From: Flavobacteriales bacterium
GTDB taxonomy: Bacteria > Bacteroidota > Bacteroidia > Flavobacteriales_D > CAJJDF01
DNA: 45,193 nt
Assembly (NCBI GenBank): GCA_020630395.1
Contig: JAHDBM010000022.1
Location: 1 to 45,193, forward strand
Direction of reading: 5' to 3'
Shown: positions 25,872 to 34,300 of the stretch, piece after piece
How the letters are laid out: each line of letters opens with the position of its first letter
Position numbering within the stretch: position 1 is the stretch's first letter
Notes under the pieces: model-generated
Databases searched by the model: none
The model's input: only the letters and a program-made list of their open reading frames with translations
What the model was told of the DNA's origin: nothing
Program-made: the position numbers and the translations under genes

Positions 25872-26920
25872 TTTGTTTTCCCGTAAATTTCTTTAATGAA
25901 ATTTTCAACAGGTTTATTCTGTGGTGTGAATCGATTATTGTTATCACCACCAGCAGATGAATGATTAGGAAACCATTTCCATAAAAAACCACCTTTAAAC
26001 CAAGATTCATTCCAAAATTTACAGAATAAGCCTTTATAAGCGTTTATTTGAGCATCATTATTATAAGTAGTATTATTGTTGTCATCCCATGGTTCTTTTC
26101 CTGTAAAATCTACGTTTCGATAACCGTATTCTGTAAATGCTATTGGTTTTTCTGTAGTATTATTTAACTGTTTTAACTTGTTAAAGTCATTCTCCCATCC
26201 GTTATAACAGGATTCAATAGTTGGTGTTTTTTCTTGAGAAACAGGAAAGTATGCATCAATACCTATAAAATCTAGTTTATTCCAAAAGGTAACATATTGA
26301 TAATTATCCCAGTTAGCAGCATAAGTAATTTCTCCAGTATAAACTGCTCTCACAGAATCAATAAGCCTATTCCAAAGGTTGGGTTTGTTTTTAACGACTT
26401 GTTTAAGTTCTACACCAACACAAAATGCTTCAACTTGCAGGGAGTCAGCTATTCGTGCAAAATCTAAAATATAAGCGCGATAGGTATTTTCGAAATTATT
26501 CCAATCTGTTTCGTTATCAAAATTTAAATCTCCAACCCATTTATCCCAAATCCATAAATGAGGTTTAAGTAATATTTTTAATCCTTGTTGTTTAGCTGCA
26601 GCAATATATTCTATAGTGCCTTGTTTGGTTTCTCCATACCATTGTCCACTAGTGCTATATTCTACAGTAGAGCTATTGGATCTAATAAAACCAAAAGGAA
26701 TAATAGCTGTCCAAGAAGCATTAACATTAACAATTGGTCTAAAATGTGAACTATCGAGAGGAGCATTTATTGAAACCAAACTAACACCATTCATTTTATT
26801 TTGATCTTGTGAAACTTCACAAGAAAAAGGAACCGGAGTATTACATAATTCACTATTATCTTTTATCACCTTTTTACAAGAGCATGAGAGTAATATAAAA
26901 AAGAATAAATATTTAACCAT
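25868..26920 (-). CDS. glycoside hydrolase lipoprotein, GH113-like (copy 1 of tandem pair)
   Basis: A 350-residue paralogue of the neighbouring downstream gene with the same order of motifs: MNGVSLV, WTAIIPFGF, ILLKPHLWI, the acid/base candidate in FCVGVELKQ, GIDAYFP and the nucleophile candidate in IAFTEYGYR. I start it at ATG 26920, not the longer frame at 26950, because this yields a tight lipoprotein signal (FFILLSCSC). Both copies keep the two putative catalytic glutamates, so neither looks decayed. The pair follows methylmalonyl-CoA mutase by 63 bases, with a promoter-like -7 box between. Confidence 0.78.
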   Translation of the reverse strand: MVKYLFFFILLSCSCKKVIKDNSELCNTPVPFSCEVSQDQNKMNGVSLVSINAPLDSSHFRPIVNVNASWTAIIPFGFIRSNSSTVEYSTSGQWYGETKQGTIEYIAAAKQQGLKILLKPHLWIWDKWVGDLNFDNETDWNNFENTYRAYILDFARIADSLQVEAFCVGVELKQVVKNKPNLWNRLIDSVRAVYTGEITYAANWDNYQYVTFWNKLDFIGIDAYFPVSQEKTPTIESCYNGWENDFNKLKQLNNTTEKPIAFTEYGYRNVDFTGKEPWDDNNNTTYNNDAQINAYKGLFCKFWNESWFKGGFLWKWFPNHSSAGGDNNNRFTPQNKPVENFIKEIYGKTK

Positions 26921-26969
26921 GAATGTTTTATAATCTAATGGTATAGTCATTTGTATGTGTTAATCCTTA

Positions 26970-26977
26970 CAAAATTA
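26970..26977 (-). promoter_or_regulatory. possible -7 box for the glycoside hydrolase pair
   Basis: On the minus strand TAATTTTG matches TAnnTTTG exactly, about 50 bases before the ATG at 26920. No convincing TTG lies at the -33 distance, so confidence is low. Confidence 0.35.
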
Positions 26978-26983
26978 ACCTGT

Positions 26984-29104
26984 TTATAGTTTATTAATTA
27001 AATTATTAAGGATATCAATAGCTGCAGTAGCAATTTTAGTACCTGGTCCAAAAATGCCTAAAACACCAACTGAATTAAGAAATTCATAATCTTGTTTTGG
27101 AATAACACCTCCTACAACTACTTCAATATCTTCGCGTCCAAGAGCTTTTAATTCTGCAATTACTTGAGGAACTAACGTTTTATGACCTGCCGCAAGTGAT
27201 GAAACTCCAAGTATATGAACATCATTTTCTATGGCTTGCATAGCAGCTTCTTTTGGTGTTTGAAAAAGAGGACCTATATCCACATCAAACCCTATGTCAG
27301 CAAATGAAGTAGCAATTACTTTTGCACCTCTGTCATGCCCGTCTTGTCCCATTTTTGCAATCATTATTCTAGGTCTTCGCCCCTCTAATTCAGCAAATTT
27401 GTTAGATAGCTCTTGCGCAGTAATAAAATCTTGATCTTTCATAGCTTGTGCTGCATATACACCAGATATTGATCTGATGGTGGCTTTATATCTCCCATAC
27501 GTTTCTTCTAGTGCATCAGAAATTTCTCCTAAAGTAGCTCGTTCTCTAGCTGCATTAACTGCTAATGCTAGTAAATTTTGTTCTTGTTTTTTAGCTGCTT
27601 GTTTTAATTGGTTAAGTGCATCTTGAACTTTTGCTTCATTTCTGTTTTCTTTTAATGCTTTAAGTCGTTCAATTTGTTCTAGTCTAACCTTTGTATTGTC
27701 TACATCTAATATTTCAAGATTACTTTCTTCTTCAACTTGATATGCATTTACACCTACAATAACATCTGTTCCAGCATCTATTTTAGCTTGGCGTTTAGCA
27801 GCAGCCTCTTCAATTCTCATTTTTGGCAAGCCAGATTCGATTGCTTTGGCCATTCCACCAAGTTCTTCAACTTCTTGGATGAGCTCCCAAGCTTTATCAG
27901 CTATTTCTTGTGTAAGTTTCTCCACATAATTAGAACCTCCCCATGGATCAACTACTTTGGTAATATTGGTTTCATTTTGTATAATAAGTTGAGTATTTCT
28001 TGCAATTTTAGCCGAATAATCGGTTGGTAAGGCAATTGCTTCATCTAATGCATTGGTATGTAATGACTGAGTACCTCCTAATACAGCAGCCATTGCTTCA
28101 ACATTGGTTCTTGTAACATTGTTATATGGATCTTGTTCGGTTAAGCTCCAACCACTTGTTTGGCAATGAGCACGCAAAGCCATGGATTTAGGGTTTGTTG
28201 GGTTAAATTGCTTTACAATTTTAGCCCATAACAATCTACCTGCTCTCATTTTAGCTATTTCCATAAAGTGATTCATGCCAATTCCCCAAAAAAACGAAAG
28301 TCTAGGAGCAAAGTCATCAATTTTAAGTCCTGCTTTAATCCCTGTTTTAAGGTATTCTAACCCATCAGCAAGGGTGTAGGCAAGTTCAATATCTGCAGTG
28401 CCACCTGCCTCTTGAATATGATACCCTGATATACTAATAGAGTTGAATTTAGGCATGTTTTTAGCCGTATATTCAAAAATATCTGAAATAATCTTCATAG
28501 ATGGAAGAGGAGGGTAGATATAGGTATTACGAACCATAAATTCTTTTAAAATATCATTTTGGATCGTTCCAGATAGTTTTTCTGGAGAAACACCTTGTTC
28601 TTCGGCAGCTACTATATAAAAAGCCATAATAGGTAATACAGCTCCATTCATGGTCATGGAAACTGACATTTTATCGAGAGGGATTTGATCGAACAGTACC
28701 TTCATATCCTCAACAGAATCTATTGCTACACCAGCTTTACCAACATCTCCAACTACACGTTCATGATCGCTATCATACCCTCTATGAGTAGGTAAATCGA
28801 ATGCTACTGAAAGTCCTTTTTGCCCAGCTGCAAGGTTTCGTCTATAAAAAGCATTTGATTCTTCGGCAGTACTAAATCCAGCATATTGTCTGATAGTCCA
28901 TGGACGAATAGCATACATAGTCGAATAAGGACCTCTTAAATAGGGAGGTAATCCAGCAACAAAATTTAAATGATTAAGGTGTTTTTTATCACTTTCAGTG
29001 TATTGATTCTTTACCTCAATATCTTCGTTTGTTAACCAAGATGTTGGTTCTTTTTTAGAAGATTCGGATTGTTTTAGTGGGATGTCAGTGAAATCAATTT
29101 TCAT
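26984..29104 (-). CDS. scpA: methylmalonyl-CoA mutase, large (catalytic) subunit
   Basis: Adenosylcobalamin-dependent mutase that interconverts methylmalonyl-CoA and succinyl-CoA. The complete 706-residue protein has the substrate barrel ([39 protein letters not shown], then the [20 protein letters not shown] segment, about 315-335) and a C-terminal B12-binding domain with the cobalt-ligating His in the motif [10 protein letters not shown] and downstream [15 protein letters not shown]. In Bacteroidota the enzyme is usually a heterodimer whose small subunit gene lies just upstream; here dGTPase lies upstream, so the small subunit must be elsewhere or missing. It can work with a propionyl-CoA carboxylase, possibly the subunit at 67-1725. 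Confidence 0.96.
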   Translation of the reverse strand: MKIDFTDIPLKQSESSKKEPTSWLTNEDIEVKNQYTESDKKHLNHLNFVAGLPPYLRGPYSTMYAIRPWTIRQYAGFSTAEESNAFYRRNLAAGQKGLSVAFDLPTHRGYDSDHERVVGDVGKAGVAIDSVEDMKVLFDQIPLDKMSVSMTMNGAVLPIMAFYIVAAEEQGVSPEKLSGTIQNDILKEFMVRNTYIYPPLPSMKIISDIFEYTAKNMPKFNSISISGYHIQEAGGTADIELAYTLADGLEYLKTGIKAGLKIDDFAPRLSFFWGIGMNHFMEIAKMRAGRLLWAKIVKQFNPTNPKSMALRAHCQTSGWSLTEQDPYNNVTRTNVEAMAAVLGGTQSLHTNALDEAIALPTDYSAKIARNTQLIIQNETNITKVVDPWGGSNYVEKLTQEIADKAWELIQEVEELGGMAKAIESGLPKMRIEEAAAKRQAKIDAGTDVIVGVNAYQVEEESNLEILDVDNTKVRLEQIERLKALKENRNEAKVQDALNQLKQAAKKQEQNLLALAVNAARERATLGEISDALEETYGRYKATIRSISGVYAAQAMKDQDFITAQELSNKFAELEGRRPRIMIAKMGQDGHDRGAKVIATSFADIGFDVDIGPLFQTPKEAAMQAIENDVHILGVSSLAAGHKTLVPQVIAELKALGREDIEVVVGGVIPKQDYEFLNSVGVLGIFGPGTKIATAAIDILNNLINKL

Positions 29105-29286
29105 AATTAGTTAAATCATTCTAGGCTGTCATCTTTAACTTGATTGAAGATCTAAAATTATCCTATTAGTTTTTAGACTCTTAATAAAGTCAGAATTGAC
29201 ATTTAATATTGGTTTAGCTTTGATTACTAAAATACGAAAAGAAATATAGCTAAATAAATATCTTTGATGTTATAACTTGAAAAAAA

Positions 29287-29333
29287 CACTTCGACTCCGC
29301 TTTGTGTGACAGTCATGCTGAACAGATTTGAAG
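29287..29333 (-). repeat. decayed copy of a Bacteroidota dispersed intergenic repeat
   Basis: The stretch begins with CACTTCGACTCCGC and continues with GTGTGACAGTCATGCTGAAC. It strongly resembles the TTCGACTNCGCTCAGTGTGACA...CATGCTGAAC repeats scattered through many Bacteroidota genomes. Only one copy is in the window, so repetition cannot be shown here. It lies in the 269-base gap between scpA and dgt, the longest gap in the window; nothing else there is convincing except one orphan promoter-like motif. Confidence 0.5.
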
Positions 29334-29373
29334 TATAATTTATCTTTTGTTATAGATTTAAAATATTACATTT

Positions 29374-30723
29374 TTAATACCCCGCTAATTCTATTCCATT
29401 AAGGTTTTTATATAATTCTACAGCATGCCTATCCGTCATAGAACTTACAAACATGGTCATGTTGAGTATGTTTTCGTAATTAGAGGTTAGTGGTTTGCCA
29501 TTTAATAAATATTCATTAGGAATTAGTTTAAATACATATTTATTCTCTTTAGGATTTAAAATGGCTTTTGTAAAATGATCTAGTAGGTTTGGAAGTACCT
29601 TAAAACCTGCAATTTCGAGTTTTAAAACGGTTTCTGATTGATAAATTTCGTTTATACTTTGTTTTTTGATACTGTCTAATACTTCAATTGTCTTAGAATC
29701 TATATGATCGATTAATGATTTATCGAAACTACCTGATAGTATGTTTTGTTCTTCTGTTAAAAATAGATCAGCTGCTTTGCCAATAAGTGTATTAATAGCC
29801 ATGCTTCTTAAAAAAGCAATTTTACTAGATTTATTATTGATTTTATGATACTTATCTTGATGTTTTTTCCAATCTAATCCTATAGCTGCTATTAATTTTT
29901 CTTCTATCGTATTAAACGGTATATATCCAATATTATAGCCGTCTTCATAGTCAATAATAGAATAGCATATATCATCAGCAGCTTCTACTAAAAAAGCTAA
30001 AGGAAAACGATCAAATACATGATGATTATCAAAACTATTGTTATTTAAATTAAGTTTGGATGCTATCTCAAGAAAGGTTTCTTTTTCTGATTGAAAAAAG
30101 CCATACTTCTTTTGACTGCATTTACCTGATTGCTTTAAATTTGGTAAAGACTCTTTAGGATATTTTGTAAAAGTAGCATAAGTGGCATATGTTAACCTTA
30201 ATCCTCCATTAAACTGAGAATCATTTGCTAGTGTATTAGCTATTATTCTAAAACCTGCTGCATTACCTTCAAAATTTTGTAAATCTCCTTTTTGTTTATC
30301 AGTAAAATCAGTTAAAAATTGACTGCCCTCTTCTTTAAAGTATTTAGAAATAGCATCTTCGCCAGCATGCCCAAAAGGAGGATTCCCAATATCATGTGTT
30401 AAACAAGCTGCAGAAACTATTGCTCCAAAATCAGAAGGCGTTAAGGATAACTTATATGTTGGAATTATTTTTTCTCCAACAATATAACCTAATGATCTAC
30501 CAACTGATGCTGTTTCTAACGAATGAGTTAATCTATTTCTTACAAAATCAGATTTTGGTAAAGGGAGAACTTGTGTTTTGTTTTGTAATCGTCTAAAAGC
30601 GGGGGAGAAGACTATTCGGTCAAAATCTCTTTGAAAGTCTGTTCGTACATTTTTTTCGGTTGCAGATGTTTTCTTTCCTAGTCGATTTCCTGCATGTTCG
30701 AAAAGATTATTCCATGTTGTCAT
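29374..30723 (-). CDS. dgt: deoxyguanosinetriphosphate triphosphohydrolase (dGTPase)
   Basis: HD-domain enzyme that hydrolyses dGTP (or other dNTPs) to nucleoside and triphosphate, controlling dNTP pools and sometimes restricting phage. The 449 residues from ATG 30723 include the metal-binding residues H67 (RLTHSLETA), H110-D111 (CLTHDIGNPPFGHAG) and H119, plus the SAMHD-like FVRNR lead-in. I use ATG 30723 (MTTWNNLFE, typical of the family); the longer frame reaches into the upstream gene. The upstream gene ends ten bases before it, so it may be transcribed with the surface-protein locus. Confidence 0.93.
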   Translation of the reverse strand: MTTWNNLFEHAGNRLGKKTSATEKNVRTDFQRDFDRIVFSPAFRRLQNKTQVLPLPKSDFVRNRLTHSLETASVGRSLGYIVGEKIIPTYKLSLTPSDFGAIVSAACLTHDIGNPPFGHAGEDAISKYFKEEGSQFLTDFTDKQKGDLQNFEGNAAGFRIIANTLANDSQFNGGLRLTYATYATFTKYPKESLPNLKQSGKCSQKKYGFFQSEKETFLEIASKLNLNNNSFDNHHVFDRFPLAFLVEAADDICYSIIDYEDGYNIGYIPFNTIEEKLIAAIGLDWKKHQDKYHKINNKSSKIAFLRSMAINTLIGKAADLFLTEEQNILSGSFDKSLIDHIDSKTIEVLDSIKKQSINEIYQSETVLKLEIAGFKVLPNLLDHFTKAILNPKENKYVFKLIPNEYLLNGKPLTSNYENILNMTMFVSSMTDRHAVELYKNLNGIELAGY

Positions 30724-30733
30724 AAAAAATTGT

Positions 30734-31303
30734 TTATGGAGCTGCTTTAAAGGTAAAATATTTATCGTAAAGAGGAACTCCTTCAAAAATAGCTATACCC
30801 GAAGTTACAGAAGAGGCTTCAATAAAATAAATATTTGTTAATGAAGGGTTATTCGCTACTCCAATTTTAACTTGATTTGGAGCTAAACCAGTATTTGCTC
30901 CAATTAATGATAAATCTAACGAGATAGTTACAGTACCAATATTACCTGTCATGTTTGCAAACCAAGTTCTTTGAATAACATTATTTTCTCCTCCAACTGT
31001 TATTCTGCTTAACGCATTGTTGTTATGCCCACAAACTAAGTAGTTGTTAGAAGATATTTCTGTAGTGGTTTCTACTGTTACAGCAGGGTATGATACAGAG
31101 GTAGATTTTTTTGCATAAAAAAGTAAGGAAGTATCATTTCCTATCCCAAATATGTCATGATTATAAGTGGAAGGATTATCATATACAATGATTGTATCTT
31201 CGAAACAGTCAGGAATTTCTTCATCAATACTTATAAAAGCAGCATTTTGAGCATGTACATTAAATATGTTTAGAATAAAATATATTAATATTAAAGCTTT
31301 CAT
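30734..31303 (-). CDS. secreted protein resembling the second half of a DUF8202-like domain
   Basis: A 189-residue protein with a signal peptide (ending VHAQN, about 19). The mature sequence (YNHDIFGIGND near residue 50, NYLVCGHNN near 90, TWFANMTGNIGTV and a GVPLYDKYFTF end) looks like the downstream half of the surface domain that normally follows 'YLGIKYGIT' in Bacteroidota surface proteins. The neighbouring 1803-residue protein ends exactly at that junction. The two genes are one base apart, and the small one carries its own signal peptide, so this looks like one domain split over two secreted polypeptides. Family assignment is from memory and should be treated as likely, not certain. Confidence 0.7.
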   Translation of the reverse strand: MKALILIYFILNIFNVHAQNAAFISIDEEIPDCFEDTIIVYDNPSTYNHDIFGIGNDTSLLFYAKKSTSVSYPAVTVETTTEISSNNYLVCGHNNNALSRITVGGENNVIQRTWFANMTGNIGTVTISLDLSLIGANTGLAPNQVKIGVANNPSLTNIYFIEASSVTSGIAIFEGVPLYDKYFTFKAAP

Positions 31304-31304
31304 G

Positions 31305-34300
31305 TTACATTCTATAAGTTACAGGTATCGTAATACCATATTTGATTCCAAGGTATGACATAATTCTTCCAATTTCATTATCAGTTAATCTACGGTTGTA
31401 CATAATGATTTCTGCTATTTTTCCTGTAAAAGAATTAGATATAGTTGTGCCATCTGTTTCACCACCAATAGTGAAGTAGTGTTGAGGATTTATAGTAGCT
31501 GCAGTTGTTCCAGTAGTACCGTCAATTGTTATTGCTCCGTTATTAATTACTTTAAATTGTGAACCAGCAACATTCGCGTTAGCGCCTATTATTTGTGGAA
31601 TAATATTACTAGTATTAATATTAATGTTTTCGGTATTGGAGAGTATATAATCACTATTTCGACAACTAAAGTATTCACTATTTTTATTTTGATAAGCGAA
31701 ACTTGTTTCGTTAGTTGCTCCAGATATTCTAACAGCTATTATAGTTACATCATTTCCGGCAACAATATTTCCTTTAAATATAGAGTCGTATAGTATCGCA
31801 TTATTGGTACTAAAGTCTATGTATGGATGAAAATTAAATGTTTGGCTTGTTTGGTTAACAAATTGTGCTCTATTGGCAGAGAAGTTAGTAAACGTTCTAT
31901 TACTAATAATATCGGTCCAAGAGGTAACATTAGTTCCAGATAAGACTACTCCTTTATCAGCTCTTAACCATAACATTAAGCTGTCGAGAATACATCCAGG
32001 ACCAATGGAGTCACATCCAGGAATAAAATCAATATCAAAAGTATGGAAGCTAGAATCACAAATACAATTTATGGTGTCGATAAATGCTGTTACTTTACAT
32101 GCACTATTTGGAATGAATATTTTATGGTTTATCAATAAAGAATCAAGTGTGTTTAAACTGTCGGTAATAACATATTCTTGGCCAGTTAATAAAGAATCAC
32201 CTAGATCATAAGTAGCATTATTGTTTTTGTCAACAGCAAATTTAATTATAGAATTTGTTCCATTTGGAATCAATGCTCCTATATTTTGAATGTTCATGTC
32301 AACTGAAACAGAATCTACACATAGGGAAGTATAGGCATATACAGATTTAAAAATAATATTTCCTTTATCAATAACAATTGAGTCATTTTTTACATCAATA
32401 TTAAAATTCACTCCACACACAGTTGAGTCTGACAAGCAAGTTATATCGTGAGTTTCGATTGTTTTAATAGAAATAGGTAGCTTTTTACAATCTAAAAGCG
32501 TGTAATTATTAGCAGCTATTTTAATTTTAAATACTATGCTATCTCCAGCAAGTAAACCTGATTTTAATTCCCATTCATATCTTTTTGTTGTGAAAACATT
32601 TGAGTCACTCGGTAGAAGAGATTTTAATAAAGATCCATTAATTGTGTCATAAATTGTTCCAATATGTAGATTAGTATCTTGAATTTCTAAAATTATTTTT
32701 TCTTTACCATTGGATGGACCTCCTACAGCATTTAAAATATTAATTAGTATTTCAGCAGAATCGTTACACATATTAAGGGTGTCAACTGTAAAATCATTAA
32801 TGATAATATTATTAGGAGAAGGAGGCAGACCTCTAACAAAAATAGGTTTACTAACAAGGGTAGGAGACTGTACTACTTGGCCACATATTTTTTCTCCTTC
32901 GATAGAAAAGCTAAGTTGATCGCCAGTTGTAAATGGACAACCTGTTAATATATCATATCGAATATTAAATTTATTACTATCTAGCGGTATGCCAGTTCCA
33001 GGTAGTTTACCTGAAATAAAATTACTCGATAAGTCCCATTCATAAATATTTGCTGCTAGTGTAGGATCAGAAATTGAAACCCAATTTCCAGAGTTTGCAG
33101 GCCATTCTAATTCTGATGATCCAGCAATAACTAAGAATGTTGAAGTTGTAGGTAGTGTTAGTTTTTGCCTTAAATTAACAGCAGGAGCTGTATTCGCATT
33201 TTGTCCGAAAAGAGTATAAGAAACGGTATCACATAAGTTTATTGTATCTGGAGGTTGATTGGTGAGTGTGTTTTGAAGTAAAGGAGATTCATCAGAAAGA
33301 TAAAATTTAGTTGATAATATATCATCATTACATGAGTAACCATTTTCTGGGTATCCTTGAGATGGATCAGTAGGATATTGTGCACAATTATAACTGGTGT
33401 TTAATATTAGCGAATCATCAAAACAACTGGTATATGTAGATTTAATTGTATAAGAAATAGAGGTGTTGGCAGGTATATTTCCTAACCTGCACCAATATCC
33501 TCCTGCATGAGTCAAGACAGGATATGATGTTGTTCCATCAGTAACTACTACAGGTGTTATGTTTCCAGATGGAGATCTCAAATCAATCCATGTGTTAGAC
33601 ATTATTTCTGAAGGGTGCGTATTAAATATAGATGCAACCCATTCTACAGTATCTTTATTTGCAATGTCATTAGGAACAATGTTAGTTAATGTTTGTATTG
33701 GTAAAATTCTTGTAGGTGAACTATATGCTATTGTGGAAACTGCATTTGCTGTAATTGGTCCACCATAAGCTTGGGGGTAGTACTTTCTATAAGCCGTCCA
33801 GTTTATACGGTTTATTCCTGTTCTAACTGCTAAATCTCGGTTACAGGCATTTCTTAACGGTATTACAGCTTGAAGGTGATCTCTAACACCTTGACCATAT
33901 CTTTTATAAATACTATCCATTCTAATAACCACATTAGAACCAGATTTTACATTTACAAATTTATTGGGAATAGGATATCCTTGTGGAGGAGTAATTGAGT
34001 AACTTCCATAATACCCTCTAGCAGAATAAAAACCTGCAGCAGTATCTAGAAACCAAACTGATTCATCCCAAGTAAATTCAATTGAATCAAAACTAGTATA
34101 GGGTTTATATTCAACAGGGTCAAAATTACCAATTAATGAGTTTGCCGGAGATTGAGTGGCTCCAGCATCTAAATATGAAAATCCAGCACCAGCATACCAT
34201 ACTCTAGAGCAGCTAAACCAGTTTCCATATCCTCCATGTCTTGCAAGTCGCTCTGCTTCATGATCTATGTATATATTAACTCCTTTATAAATACAAGGTG

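Noticed and set aside
31300-31310. Frameshift or sequencing error joining the 1803- and 189-residue genes
   Set aside because: The downstream gene has its own ATG and a complete signal peptide, so a simple frameshift does not explain the split.
31873-32211. Plus-strand open frames inside the 1803-residue gene
   Set aside because: They are antisense frames in a Ser/Thr-rich gene, with no motifs or promoters.
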